Counted from the first letter of the stretch, positions 16,438 through 25,738 are shown. The stretch is DNA of 57,344 nucleotides from Laspinema palackyanum D2c (GCF_025370875.1 NZ_JAMXFD010000033.1:1-57344), one strand, 5' to 3'. Notes: a model not told the origin generated them from the sequence alone. Translations and numbers: made by a program.

Positions 16438-16942
16438 TGCTCAAATGAGGCATTTTCCAGGGGAAATTCTCTGGCCGTCGGATAGAACCTTCAAGAAATA
16501 GGTAGAATCCTAGGAAGTTTCCCTCTTTAAATGGGATTTCGCCGAATCACTTGCACTACGGCCACAGAGCAAACGCCATCAGGGGTTGATTTGCTCCTTT
16601 AATCTCAGTAAACCCAGCTATGCGGACACTAATGCCATGATGCGATCGCCCAAAACTCCTCTCCTACTCCATGCGGTTCTGAGTCGTTTGAAAACCCCTA
16701 CACCCAGTCGGGTGCAGCTACGCAGACAAAGCCTCTATGAAAAGAGCTAACCTCAAAATAGAACTTTGACCCCCGGATTTGGTATCAAGACGTTCTACCT
16801 CCTGCCGGATCTCTAGGATCCCACGGCTAAGGTTACCCCTATCGTCTCCTAAAGGCGATCGCCACTTCCGATACGGGTTAACCCCATTAAACCCCTGCCC
16901 GATTGCTATTTCGAGCCTGCTAGATTTTAAAGAGTCGATGCC
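16438..16942. other. Intergenic region between kinase and cyclase
   Basis: 505 bases with no convincing gene. It contains an imperfect hairpin CACCCAGTCGGGTG around 16700 and HIP1-type sites, but no clear terminator or promoter. The frames present on both strands lack coding character. Confidence 0.45.
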
Positions 16943-18007
16943 ATGAACCTTGACCAAGCCTCGGTGCTGGTAGTTGATGATGTTGAAGCCAACCGCGATC
17001 TCCTCTGCCGCCGCTTGAAGCGGCAAGGCTACCACGTCAAAATTGCAGAAGATGGACTGAAGGCACTCGAATTAATCCGAGCGGAGCCCTTCGATCTCGT
17101 GCTGCTCGATATTATGATGCCCCATCTTAATGGCTATCAAGTCTTAGAGGAAATTAAGGCCGATTCCAGTCTGCGCCATATCCCGGTGATTATGATTTCC
17201 GCTGTGGATGATATTGATAGTGTGGTCAAATGCATTGAATTGGGCGCAGAAGACTATCTCTCTAAACCCTTTAATCCGGTGCTGTTAAAAGCTCGGATCG
17301 GTGCTTCTTTGGAGAAAAAACGCCTGCGAGACCAAGAACAAGCAGTTTTACAAAAGTTACAAGATGAACAGGCTAAATCGGAACTGCTCTTGCTGAATAT
17401 TTTACCCAAACCGATTGCGGAACGGCTTAAGGCCGGGGAACGGACGATCGCCGATAATTTTTCGGATGTGACGGTTCTGTTTGCCGATATTGTCGGCTTT
17501 TCCCAGCTTTCTTCTCATTTATCTCCCCCGGAATTGGTGGAGTTTCTCAACCATATTTTCTCCTTGTTTGATGAGTTGGCGGATAAATATGGGTTGGAAA
17601 AAATTAAAACTATTGGCGATGCCTATATGGTGGTCGGGGGATTACCGATGCCTAGACCGGACCATGCCCAGGCGATCGCGCAAATGGCTCTCGATATGCT
17701 CGACGCTACGACCCAATTAAAAACAAATCATGGCGAAACGATCGCCATGCGGATCGGCATCAGTACCGGCCCGGTGGAAGCGGGAGTCATTGGAACTAAA
17801 AAGTTTAGTTATGACCTATGGGGGGATACGGTCAATACGGCTTCAAGAATGGAATCTCACGGCATTCCTGGACGGATTCAAGTGACAACTTCGACTTATG
17901 AATGTCTGGCTGATGATTTTTTATTTGAAAACCGGGGCCTGATTCAGGTCAAAGGCAAAGGAGAAATGTTGACCTATCTCCTAATGGGTAAAAAACCTAT
18001 TGTTTAG
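16943..18007 (+). CDS. Receiver domain-adenylate cyclase
   Basis: 354 aa. Residues 6-125 are a receiver with D12-D13, phospho-acceptor D56 (LVLLDIMMP) and K108 (LSKPF). A helical linker (125-150) and ILPKPIAERLKAGE precede a class III cyclase domain (about 170-350). Metal-binding aspartates are D182 (FADIVGFS) and D226 (IGDAYM). K222 and D291 (YDLWGD) are the adenine-type pair, so cAMP is the expected product, and N298/R302 (NTASR) are the transition-state residues. Phosphorylation of the receiver likely controls cAMP synthesis, with the neighbouring kinase a candidate donor. Cytoplasmic. Confidence 0.93.
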   Translation: MNLDQASVLVVDDVEANRDLLCRRLKRQGYHVKIAEDGLKALELIRAEPFDLVLLDIMMPHLNGYQVLEEIKADSSLRHIPVIMISAVDDIDSVVKCIELGAEDYLSKPFNPVLLKARIGASLEKKRLRDQEQAVLQKLQDEQAKSELLLLNILPKPIAERLKAGERTIADNFSDVTVLFADIVGFSQLSSHLSPPELVEFLNHIFSLFDELADKYGLEKIKTIGDAYMVVGGLPMPRPDHAQAIAQMALDMLDATTQLKTNHGETIAMRIGISTGPVEAGVIGTKKFSYDLWGDTVNTASRMESHGIPGRIQVTTSTYECLADDFLFENRGLIQVKGKGEMLTYLLMGKKPIV

Positions 18008-18498
18008 TTTAATTCAATCTGATAATTATTTCAAACCCTTCGGGGTTTTCTATGTTTTAAAGCGGTGCCACCCAGACCGGAATCCATTCGGTTCCTCTGA
18101 AGGGTGACTGGGCGATCAAGGGTGAGATGCTCCTGCTGTTGACCTCCCTCGGTTGCAGGGGTGATTCATGAATTGCCCCGAACTGGAGGGTTGCTCAAGG
18201 GGCGATCGCCTCCCCAACGAAAACCTCCGGAGTCGGCGATCGCCCTACTTGTTCCCCTGAACAAATATCCCGTACCGTCCCCGGTTTCCCTAAAATTAGT
18301 GCAATGATTCTGACAGGTTGAGAGGCGATCGGCCCTTAAACCGATTCACCCCCCCCGCCAAAAATTTAGCCCAGCCCTTGACAATTTCTGGCTCCTTCCG
18401 ACTCAATAGATTGATGATCGGACAGTTCCTTGTTAAACTAACCACAGAATCACTGTACAGAACTATTATTGTTAACTTAATTCGGTAAGGCTAAGGCT
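18008..18498. other. Intergenic region before clpS
   Basis: 491 bases without a gene. It contains several HIP1 sites, a C-rich run near 18350 and a TTGACA at about 18378 that could be a -35 element, but no matching -10 is evident at the right distance. Confidence 0.45.
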
Positions 18499-18825
18499 AT
18501 GACTAGGGGACTTTCAGTAAAGATTCGCTCAATGGCGACAGCGCCGACTATTGCGCCGGACCAAGTGGGTCAAGTTACCCGACAACCGTATCCGAATTAT
18601 AAGGTAATCGTGCTTAACGATGATTTTAATACCTTTCAGCACGTTTCCTCCTGCTTAATGAAGTACATTCCCAACATGACAAGCGATCTGGCTTGGGAAC
18701 TCACCAATCAAGTTCACTTTGAAGGACAAGCTACAGTCTGGGTGGGTCCACTAGAGCAAGCCGAATTGTACCATCAGCAACTCAGCCGCGCTGGATTGAC
18801 GATGGCTCCTTTAGAAAAAGCCTAA
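18499..18825 (+). CDS. clpS: ClpS adaptor (ClpS2-like)
   Basis: 108 aa. It carries the ClpS core: YKVIVLNDDFNTFQHVSSCL (the NDD binding-pocket segment), the helical CLMKYIP region, and the ligand-pocket His in NQVHFEGQ. The long Pro-rich N-terminus and NDDFNTFQHV resemble the second ClpS type of cyanobacteria. It delivers N-degron substrates to the ClpCP protease in the cytoplasm. The ATG at 18499 has a weak AAGG upstream. MATAPTI, starting at 18532, matches homologue starts I recall and may be the true start. Confidence 0.9.
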   Translation: MTRGLSVKIRSMATAPTIAPDQVGQVTRQPYPNYKVIVLNDDFNTFQHVSSCLMKYIPNMTSDLAWELTNQVHFEGQATVWVGPLEQAELYHQQLSRAGLTMAPLEKA

Positions 18826-19030
18826 TCCGGTTAAAGAATCAGGCGTCCCAGCTTAGGGTTCAAGATGAGGGTTTCACGGTTTACCCTTAAGATGAACCAG
18901 AAGGTTGCATACTGTAAGCTACAGACGCGCAATTTCTCGTCTAGGGTATCCAAGCTGATTTCCAGGCTGTAGCAGCCTTTGGTTGGTTCCCCAATATCAA
19001 GAAAACACTATTCTATTTGGTAAACATCTT

Positions 19031-19327
19031 ATGGGAAAACCTTCTAGCGGTCGCTTGGTTCTGAATCACTCCACCCATATTCCTGGTTTAATCGCCATCC
19101 TGGAAAAGTTAACGGGTTGCCTCGGCATTCAAACCATTACTCCCGGGGTGATTGGTCGCGCCAAAGGTCACTGTCCCCAGATGAAGTTAAAAATATCGGT
19201 TCCTATTTTGGGCGGATATAAGGTGATTGCCAGACAGGGAAAAACGGTGCAAGAAGTCTTTATCATCACAGAATTAAGTCAACCGGACTTAGAAGGGGCG
19301 ATCGCTTCATGTTTGTCCAAAAAATAG
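19031..19327 (+). CDS. DUF2103-like conserved protein
   Basis: 98 aa beginning MGKPSSGRLVLNHSTHIPGL. This resembles the DUF2103 family of short conserved cyanobacterial proteins, which has been predicted to bind metal; the assignment is from memory of the family pattern. His and Cys residues (NHSTH, GCLG, GHCPQ) could be ligands. The frame extends upstream to a TTG, but the ATG at 19031 is the natural start. Solitary gene downstream of clpS on the same strand. Confidence 0.7.
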   Translation: MGKPSSGRLVLNHSTHIPGLIAILEKLTGCLGIQTITPGVIGRAKGHCPQMKLKISVPILGGYKVIARQGKTVQEVFIITELSQPDLEGAIASCLSKK

Positions 19328-19490
19328 CCCCGGGGTCTGACTCGGCAAAACCCTCTCCCCTGATGATTAGCTTTAAACTCCTGTTCTCCCACCCCATTCA
19401 TTTGAATTAACACTCAACGGTTGGAAAGCGGTGACTGTTCCTCAGATCCCCAACCCACTTCTGCTGACTTCTCCGTGAAGTCGCTTGCTT

Positions 19491-19961
19491 CTACCTTTCA
19501 CTCTTTTTTCTAATTCTTTTTTGGGGTTTAGACCCTTTTATTTTGGCATTCAGTTTTTGATACACCGCTCTATAAACTACATGATAACTCACCTCAACCC
19601 CACATTCTTCTTTTAACCAAGTTTGAATCTCTCCATAAGTGGTAAATCCCTCATTGTCCTCCAAATATTGCTTTAATTTTCTTATCGCTGCTGATGGAAT
19701 AGTCGTAGTTTTACCCTGGCTTTTATAGGGTTTGAGTAATCCATCTAATCCCTCTTGTTTGTACTTTTGAAACCAGCGATAAATTGTTGATGGGTCTCTG
19801 ACTAAAACTGAGGATAACTCTTGCAAAGTAGAGAGAGTTCCCGTTTTTAGTAAGTACAAAGCTTGCAGTCTTTCTTTCATTTGGACACTGGTCTGCCTCT
19901 CCAGCAAATGTTTCAGTTCTTCTGAAGATTCCTTAATTTCTAGGTTGAGAGTTCTTGCCAT
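19491..19961 (-). CDS. IS630-type transposase N-terminal fragment
   Basis: 156 aa with the helix-turn-helix/winged-helix half of IS630 transposases: MKERLQALYLLKTG, VLVRDPSTIYRWFQKYKQEGLDGLL, then the second wHTH (TTYGEIQTWLKEECGVEVSYHVVYRA) and a basic tail. In intact elements a DDE catalytic part follows. Here the 160 bases downstream contain no such frame and no terminal inverted repeats were recognised. It is a remnant, or a DNA-binding fragment kept alone. It sits where xseA might be expected upstream of xseB, but in the opposite orientation. Confidence 0.8.
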   Translation of the reverse strand: MARTLNLEIKESSEELKHLLERQTSVQMKERLQALYLLKTGTLSTLQELSSVLVRDPSTIYRWFQKYKQEGLDGLLKPYKSQGKTTTIPSAAIRKLKQYLEDNEGFTTYGEIQTWLKEECGVEVSYHVVYRAVYQKLNAKIKGSKPQKRIRKKSER

Positions 19962-20293
19962 TTGTATAAGTTTCTCGCTATCAGCCCCATTCCCTTGATT
20001 TCATGGGTTAATTCCATGCAGAGTTAGCATAAATTTTTTTAATTCCAGCCTAGCCTACTCAAACCGGATCGTCAAGAGGTCCCAACAATCACGAGGCATT
20101 GCCGAATCTCAATTCAAAGGAAGAAATCTGCTGTTTAAACTTGATAATTGAGTATATATAACTACACAATTGACCATTGTTGAGAGAAAATTCACCAACA
20201 ACGGCTACAAAATTTGCTCCGGGCTCGCACTTCATCCAGGGATCTATTAAAATTAAGCAGATTTTATTAACAGTCCCTTCAGACGAACAGAAG
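19962..20293. other. Intergenic region between IS630 fragment and xseB
   Basis: 332 bases, AT-rich, with no gene on either strand. It should contain the promoter of xseB. No insertion-sequence end or target duplication was recognised. Confidence 0.45.
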
Positions 20294-20554
20294 ATGAGCA
20301 ATTCAGGGCGGGTTCCGATTTCTAAGAACAAGGGTTTTACCCCCGAATCAGACTGGAACTATGAGGCAACGGTGGCTCAAATTGAGGCGATCGTTGAACG
20401 AGTTGAATCGGGGGAACTAGAATTAGCTGAGGTTTTCGACCAATTCACGACGGCAGTTCAGTATTTGCGACAGTGCGAATCGTTCCTCTCTCAACGACAG
20501 CAACAGGTGAATTTATTACTGGAAACTCTCGATGAGGTGAGTTTTGAGTTTTGA
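20294..20554 (+). CDS. xseB: Exodeoxyribonuclease VII small subunit
   Basis: 86 aa, the usual size. The core [31 protein letters not shown] is the XseB coiled-coil signature, followed by the second helix [16 protein letters not shown]. It binds the large subunit XseA to make the single-strand-specific exonuclease VII, active in the cytoplasm. The ATG at 20294 gives the family N-terminus; the frame stays open further upstream but that part is not family-like. XseA, usually directly upstream in cyanobacteria, is not in this window. Confidence 0.88.
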   Translation: MSNSGRVPISKNKGFTPESDWNYEATVAQIEAIVERVESGELELAEVFDQFTTAVQYLRQCESFLSQRQQQVNLLLETLDEVSFEF

Positions 20555-20572
20555 ACGATGAGGGGGAACCAT

Positions 20573-20672
20573 CTTGGTGCAACCCCTAAATAGGTGACTA
20601 CAAACGTTCGTAGTGACTCCTTGAGGAGTCATCTGGATGCAACCCCTAAAGGGGTGACTACAAACGGTTGAG
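20573..20672. repeat. Palindromic 'GACTCC/GGAGTC' and 'CAACCCCTAAA' repeats
   Basis: Between xseB and nurA two copies of [GA]TGCAACCCCTAAA..GGTGACTACAAACG flank a hairpin GTGACTCCTTGAGGAGTCAT. Related units occur at 27424-27447 and 32180-32279, so this is a dispersed intergenic family. It may also end the two convergent genes. Confidence 0.65.
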
Positions 20673-20696
20673 GGCGTTGCCACCCCCTTGACTGGG

Positions 20697-21926
20697 TTAA
20701 GCAATACTGCCGCGTTTGCGGGTTTCTTTGTAGGAGGTGCCGACATTTTGCAATCCGGCTTTAATCATTTGTTGTTCGAGAAGGGCAAAGAACCGAGCCC
20801 GATCGCCTCCCCGAACCACCGCTTGATTGTGGGCCTCCGCTAACACCACCGGATAGCCATACCCTTTTTGCACTTGGGACAGAACCATACTTAAAGCCAT
20901 CCCTAACAGAGATGGATCTTGCGCCACCCAGGCAGGCATATCAATTCGGGCAATTTCTGGCCCGACATGAAGGTAACAGAAATAAACTTGATGTTCCGGG
21001 GGATATAAATCCAGAATCCGCGAACAACTGCGCCAGAGGGGACTCCGTTGACCCGGTTCAAGTACAGAAGCCCATAATGTGGTATCCCGCAAGGGATCAA
21101 AGACTTGGCAGGGAGCTTTTTGGTCGTAGGGACGCAGGACAGAATCCGCCTCGATGGGACAATGGCTAAAACAGTCGGGATGAGGATGGGGACAGGCAGC
21201 TAATCTTAAGAAACTGAGGGATTCGCTGCTGCGGGAAGCACTGATATACCCCACAATTGGAACCTTGACTTGCCGCATTTTTTCCCAAGCTTCTAAAATG
21301 GCTCCAAGGATGAGCTGACGCGCATCGGTGGGTAAGGGTTCGAGAAACCAGTAAATCAAGGCTCCATCGACCATGCCTAAAATAGGCGCTTCTGGATGAG
21401 CAATTTGACCGCTTCCTGGGGTTCGCAAGGCGATGGCTAAATCTGCCAGGGCGATCGCCTCGGAAACCCCCCTTCTGTAACCCATCCATTCTTCGGTTTT
21501 AATCCCCCATTGCCGAGAAATATATAGGTCCTCGGGTTTATAAAACACCTCCGGCAGACTATCTAAGAGTGGCAGGCGACTTTGACCATAATGGAGAATC
21601 ACTCGCCCGACATTAATTAAGTAACAGTAGGCAATTTCGTGATGGGACGGTGCAATCTGGGACCCATCCGTAGCGAGGACGGTTTGCACGTTGGGGGGGG
21701 TGGGGATGTAGGGGGTAAAGTCCAGGGGTTCTGCCGGGATAGCAACGGGAAATCCCATGCGATCGCGCCAAATTTCTCGTTCCTGGATCAAATGCTCTTG
21801 CTCTGTGTGAGCTTTTTTCCGCAATTTTTGGGCGACTTCCAACCGCTGACGGGATTGTTCCGCTTCTTTGGAAAGATGTTCGCTGATTCCCTGCATTTGC
21901 CTTGCGATTTTGGTCAGATCTAGCAT
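20697..21926 (-). CDS. nurA: NurA-domain nuclease
   Basis: 409 aa. A long N-terminal coiled coil (residues 1-60) precedes the NurA domain: VLATDGSQIAPSHHE (first metal-binding Asp), GMVDGALIYWFL (second acidic motif), and late AYCYL/RICYL-type strands with VVLAEAHNQAVV. NurA-family nucleases act in double-strand-break end resection, in archaea with the HerA helicase. No HerA-like gene is adjacent here. The ATG has AGGGGGA upstream. The fold is RNase H-like and the protein should be cytoplasmic. Confidence 0.85.
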   Translation of the reverse strand: MLDLTKIARQMQGISEHLSKEAEQSRQRLEVAQKLRKKAHTEQEHLIQEREIWRDRMGFPVAIPAEPLDFTPYIPTPPNVQTVLATDGSQIAPSHHEIAYCYLINVGRVILHYGQSRLPLLDSLPEVFYKPEDLYISRQWGIKTEEWMGYRRGVSEAIALADLAIALRTPGSGQIAHPEAPILGMVDGALIYWFLEPLPTDARQLILGAILEAWEKMRQVKVPIVGYISASRSSESLSFLRLAACPHPHPDCFSHCPIEADSVLRPYDQKAPCQVFDPLRDTTLWASVLEPGQRSPLWRSCSRILDLYPPEHQVYFCYLHVGPEIARIDMPAWVAQDPSLLGMALSMVLSQVQKGYGYPVVLAEAHNQAVVRGGDRARFFALLEQQMIKAGLQNVGTSYKETRKRGSIA

Positions 21927-22019
21927 CCGTTCCCCCTGGGTATCAAATAGCCCGTTGTTGCTTTTGCTGTATTTATTTTATAGCCCAGGGCCGGACCCTT
22001 CAAGGCGTTGGTCCCGGAT

Positions 22020-22799
22020 TTAAGGCCAAAGTGAACAGTCTTGGCAGAAGCTAGACAAGGACAAGAGTTCTATCCCAGAATTGTTCTGCGCTGCTGAGCG
22101 ATCGCTAGGGGTATTATATCCCCAGTCTGCGAGATATAATTTCACCCCGGTCAGGTCCAGTTGTTTTTGGACGGATTCTAAGGTTTTTAAGCGGTCCTCT
22201 ACAAACCAAATGGTTGGGGTTGGGGTAATTTTTCCCAGCAATTCTCTGAGAATTTGGTGTTTGGGACGCTTGACATTTTTACCAAATACGCAGTCTTCTG
22301 GGAGTTGGATGCCTTGTTCTTCTAGCAGCGATCGCACGAAGCGTTCTTCTTTGGTAGTGATGATCACCAGTTGCTGATCGTCCGTGAGGTAGCGTTGCAG
22401 GCGATCGATAACACCGGGATAAAACCGATGCAAACTCAACCAGTCGGTGAGGTCTTCTGCGATCCATTTATCCCGGATGCCATCAACGATCGCCGCTAAC
22501 TCCGTCGGGTCTAATCCTTCATCGGTGACAATTTGCGAACAAATTGCGGGCCAGTTTTCTAATATTTGGTCTGGGTGAGTTCCCAAAAGGAGCGATCGCA
22601 CGAGGACCGGCATTTCCCATCCGGTTTCGATCGCCGGTCTGAGTTGATAAAACAAGGGCGCTATTTCTTCCGGGGGGAGGCGATCGGCATTCGGCCAGAT
22701 TTGGCAATACGATCGCCAAGTGGTTTGGAAATATTCAATTAATCCGTCACAAATGACGCCATCAAAATCAAGGGCTAGAATTGTCGGAAGTTTAGACAC
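22020..22799 (-). CDS. HAD-superfamily hydrolase
   Basis: 259 aa from a GTG. Motif I is LALDFDGVICDG; motif II is the strand VIITTKEERF; the Lys/motif III region is GKNVKRPKHQIL, and motif IV is WFVEDRLKTLESVQ. Likely a phosphatase or phosphoglycolate-phosphatase-like enzyme with a helical cap; substrate unknown. The frame continues to a TTG at 22874, but that stretch overlaps a terminator hairpin, so the GTG at 22799 right before SKLPTILALD is preferred. No good ribosome binding site is visible. Confidence 0.85.
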   Translation of the reverse strand: MSKLPTILALDFDGVICDGLIEYFQTTWRSYCQIWPNADRLPPEEIAPLFYQLRPAIETGWEMPVLVRSLLLGTHPDQILENWPAICSQIVTDEGLDPTELAAIVDGIRDKWIAEDLTDWLSLHRFYPGVIDRLQRYLTDDQQLVIITTKEERFVRSLLEEQGIQLPEDCVFGKNVKRPKHQILRELLGKITPTPTIWFVEDRLKTLESVQKQLDLTGVKLYLADWGYNTPSDRSAAQNNSGIELLSLSSFCQDCSLWP

Positions 22800-22877
22800 A
22801 ATCGGATTTGAGGGTAGAGAATCTCCTTGCCAATTTTCCCACAAATGGCGACAGGCTATCCGAATGCATCCCAAAAC

Positions 22878-22912
22878 AAAAGACCCACTTCTTATTAAAA
22901 AGTAGGTCTTTT
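22878..22912 (-). terminator. Terminator after tRNA-Gln
   Basis: AAAAGACC(C)ACTT (from 22878) pairs with AAGTAGGTCTTTT (to 22912). Read on the minus strand it lies 84 bases downstream of tRNA-Gln and ends in T-rich sequence; it may work in both directions. Confidence 0.75.
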
Positions 22913-22995
22913 ATTTAGACGCTTTGACACTGATAGCAGACGCCTTAATTCAGTGATTTTCTGAACTTCACTCTGCTTGATAGAGTTGTAGTCAA

Positions 22996-23067
22996 CTGGG
23001 GCGGAAGGATTCGAACCTCCGGATGCCTGGACCAAAACCAGGTGCCTTACCGCTTGGCGACGCCCCA
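22996..23067 (-). tRNA. tRNA-Gln(UUG), chromosomal copy
   Basis: Acceptor TGGGGCG / CGCCCCA, D-arm with GCCAAGCGGTAAGGC, anticodon stem CCTGG/CCAGG with loop TTTTGGT (anticodon TTG), T-arm GGAGG TTCGAAT CCTTC, discriminator G. CCA is not encoded. Its sequence fits normal bacterial tRNA-Gln, in contrast to the array Gln genes at 219-376. Confidence 0.95.
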
Positions 23068-23084
23068 TTTCTCTGACCTTAAAC

Positions 23085-23115
23085 ATACTAACAGATACCT
23101 ACCGGGTTTTGTCAA
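23085..23115 (-). promoter_or_regulatory. Promoter of tRNA-Gln
   Basis: On the minus strand TTGACA (23115-23110) and TAGTAT (23090-23085) are separated by 19 bases, 17 bases before the tRNA starts. The same two hexamers form the tRNA-array promoter at 1428-1456. Confidence 0.6.
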
Positions 23116-23172
23116 CTGTTTTTGAAAAGTTTTTTTTCACGGGTCTTGAGGAGATGGAGAAAATTTTCGTAG

Positions 23173-23387
23173 TAACGACTTTAGTCGTTACCTCGTGACT
23201 GGGCGTCAGGCAAGTCACGCACCCCTGTGCGGATCCTCCAGTTTCTTAACAGGCCCTTAATCTGCTGATGCTGAGTGTCACGGTTTCAGCCATGAAACGA
23301 CTGAAGTCGTTACTACCAACGAATCCGGAAACGACAGCAAGTCGGGACGTTGAACTAAGATAACGACTTCAGTCGGGACGTTGAACA
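23173..23387. repeat. Palindromic AACGACT/AGTCGTT repeat cluster
   Basis: A 20-base palindrome GTAACGACTTTAGTCGTTAC lies at 23173-23192 and a second AACGACTGAAGTCGTT at 23296-23311. Then comes a direct repeat AGTCGGGACGTTGAAC (near 23340-23355 and 23372-23387), the second copy fused to another AACGACTTCAGTCG half-palindrome. Confidence 0.7.
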
Positions 23388-23395
23388 GTCTCCCC

Positions 23396-25738
23396 TTACG
23401 CGCAGCGACTTTTAACATAAGGTTGTTTGGCGGGAATTTGAATTAAAAACTCAGTACCCTGACCGGGTTCTGAGTCACATTTGAGTACACCGCCATGTTT
23501 ATCGACGACAATTTTATAACTAATCGAGAGGCCCAGTCCGGTCCCTTTGCCTACGGGTTTAGTGGTAAAGAAGGGGTCAAATAAGCGTTTTTTAACTTCT
23601 TCGGTCATACCGGGCCCGTTATCGCGAATGCGAATGGAGACTTCGGTGGGGTTGCCGAGGGCATCGGTTTTGGCGATGTCGGTGCTGATTTTAATAATAT
23701 GGGGTGCGCCTTGATTTTCCAGGGCGTCCATTGCATTGGTGAGAATGTTCATAAAGACTTGATTGAGTTGTCCGGCGTAACATTCCACTTTGGGGAGTTT
23801 CCCATATTCTTTGATGAGTTCAACTCCGGGGTCTTTGCCTTTGGGTTTCCAGCGGTTATGTAAAATCAGGAGGGTGTTATCAATGCCTTCATGAATATCT
23901 ACGGGCTTCATTTCGGCTTCATCGAGACGAGAGAAGTTTCGCAAGGAGACGACAATTTGACGAATGCGATCGGCACCCATCTGCATGGAGGCGAGGATTT
24001 TGGGGAGATCTTCGAGGAGAAAGTCGAGGTCGATATCTTCGGAGACTTCGAGAACTTCTGGGGCGGGATTGGGGTAGAGGGATTGGTAGACTTCGATTAG
24101 GTGCAGCAAGTCTTGGGTGTAGTTGTTGGCATGGACGAGGTTGCCGGTGATGAAGTTAACGGGGTTGTTGATTTCATGGGCGATGCCTGCGACCATTTGT
24201 CCCAAGCTGGACATTTTCTCGGTTTGGATTAGCTGGGCTTGGGTTTGTTTGAGGTTTTGGAGGGCGACGCTGAGTTGTTGGGCTTGGGTTTGGGCGGCGA
24301 GGGCGGCGGCGTGGGTTTGGGCGTAGAGTTCGGCTTGGTCGATCGCCAGGGCGAGTTGATCGACGACGCCTTGGAGGAGTTCGATTTCGCTATCGGTCCA
24401 GGGGCGGGGTTCGCTATGGCTACAAACGACGGCCCCAAGTTGACCGGAACGGGTTTCTAAGGGGAGGAGGAGGACGGACAGAATACCCATGTCGGAGAAG
24501 AGGGTGCGGGTTTTGTCGTCTAAGTCGGCGCTGGTATCGAGGCGATCGCTTCGCAAGGATTCTAGGTTGCGAATTTTCTGGGTGAGGGGGCCGCTGAGGG
24601 AGGCGGGGTATTCGCACAGGAGGTTTTTTTTGTTGGGCGATCGCGATTCATGGGTGACGGTGAGGCTAGGCTGAAGCGGATGCGGCAAGTACCACAAGAA
24701 GTGACAGCGGTCAATTTGTAAGAGGGAGTGAATTTCGGTGACGGCGGTTTCGAGGATGGTGTCGAGGTCGAGGGAGTTGCGAATTTGACTGGCAAGGCGA
24801 AACAGCAAGCCTTCCCGACGAGAGAGGAGGGCTTCCCGGGCGCGCTCGCGATCGATGGCTAGGGCTAATGTGCTGGCAACCCAGATTAAGAGGTTTTGGA
24901 CGGACTCGCTCACCCCATTCTCGATGACAACGGCCATGACGCCACAAATCTGGTCATCGATGACTAAGGGTTGCAGTAAGCAATCCGGGTGGAGTTCACA
25001 GTTTTCTAAAGTATCGTTTTTGCCCCGTTCTCTTTGGCGAACCAAGCAGCCGGTATAAGTTTTGCGCGTTTGAGCGACGGTGCCAATTTGGGTTTGTCCC
25101 AGGGGAATGCGATCGGGGAACAGTTCCTGGTCCAGGGGAATCCCATCGGTTGATCGCATCTCTAGTTCTTTGAGGGCAGGATTTAAGGTCCAAACTGCGG
25201 CGGAGGTGGCTTCTAAATGCTCCACGATCGCTCTGATGATCGGTGGGAACAGGGTTTCTAAGGGTCCTCCTTTGGCGATGAGTCGTCCAATTTGAGCACT
25301 GAACCCATAGAGGCGGCTGCTATTCAGGGGAGTGTCTTCGAGTTGGTTTGGGGGGGTCACATTTTGGAAATACACGGATAAACCTTCGGAGTTTGGGTAG
25401 GCTTGCATTTTTAAACACCGTCCCAGATAAAATGCCTGACTTGTGACCGTCCGTGCCTCACCTAGGGCGCGTCGGTACTCCTCTATCAATTTAGACTGAT
25501 TCCATTGGCTGAATTCTTCCCAAATATTTTTACCTACTAAAAGATGCCTGGGTTTGCCTAAAATTTCTTCCGCCTGGGGGTTGATTTCGGTAAAATTCCA
25601 CTCGCGATCCAGTCGAAAATAACCGACATTTTTTAGATCTTCCCCCAAAGCGATCGCACAGGTCTCGTGAGAGGTCCTGACAATCTTGGCATCTAGTGCT
25701 TGAGGATCACAGGACTTGGTGTTAGTCGTTTTATCCAT
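23396..25738 (-). CDS. PAS-GAF-GAF sensor histidine kinase
   Basis: 780 aa, soluble. A PAS domain (about 30-130) leads into a first GAF (150-298) and a second GAF (310-468). A coiled coil (470-505, rich in Ala/Gln) is followed by a kinase core with H-box GIAHEINNPVNF (His about 521), N-box VFMNILTNAMDA (about 664), G1 DNGPGM (706) and G2 GKGTGLGLS (730). The GAF domains lack an obvious chromophore Cys-His motif, so bilin binding is not supported. No receiver is attached. The kinase core from SSLGQMV onward is strikingly similar to that of the 28321-29826 protein, so the two are paralogues. Confidence 0.94.
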   Translation of the reverse strand: MDKTTNTKSCDPQALDAKIVRTSHETCAIALGEDLKNVGYFRLDREWNFTEINPQAEEILGKPRHLLVGKNIWEEFSQWNQSKLIEEYRRALGEARTVTSQAFYLGRCLKMQAYPNSEGLSVYFQNVTPPNQLEDTPLNSSRLYGFSAQIGRLIAKGGPLETLFPPIIRAIVEHLEATSAAVWTLNPALKELEMRSTDGIPLDQELFPDRIPLGQTQIGTVAQTRKTYTGCLVRQRERGKNDTLENCELHPDCLLQPLVIDDQICGVMAVVIENGVSESVQNLLIWVASTLALAIDRERAREALLSRREGLLFRLASQIRNSLDLDTILETAVTEIHSLLQIDRCHFLWYLPHPLQPSLTVTHESRSPNKKNLLCEYPASLSGPLTQKIRNLESLRSDRLDTSADLDDKTRTLFSDMGILSVLLLPLETRSGQLGAVVCSHSEPRPWTDSEIELLQGVVDQLALAIDQAELYAQTHAAALAAQTQAQQLSVALQNLKQTQAQLIQTEKMSSLGQMVAGIAHEINNPVNFITGNLVHANNYTQDLLHLIEVYQSLYPNPAPEVLEVSEDIDLDFLLEDLPKILASMQMGADRIRQIVVSLRNFSRLDEAEMKPVDIHEGIDNTLLILHNRWKPKGKDPGVELIKEYGKLPKVECYAGQLNQVFMNILTNAMDALENQGAPHIIKISTDIAKTDALGNPTEVSIRIRDNGPGMTEEVKKRLFDPFFTTKPVGKGTGLGLSISYKIVVDKHGGVLKCDSEPGQGTEFLIQIPAKQPYVKSRCA

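Larger units (their letters stand above)
23068..23395. other. Intergenic region: tRNA-Gln promoter and palindromic repeats
   Basis: It contains the tRNA-Gln promoter (23085-23115) and a cluster of AACGACT..AGTCGTT palindromes (23173-23387). No gene is seen. The last repeat lies immediately downstream of the stop of the kinase gene. Confidence 0.6.

Noticed and set aside
23396-25738. Phytochrome or cyanobacteriochrome GAF in the 780-aa kinase
   Set aside because: No chromophore-binding Cys-His or DXCF-type motif was seen in either GAF domain.
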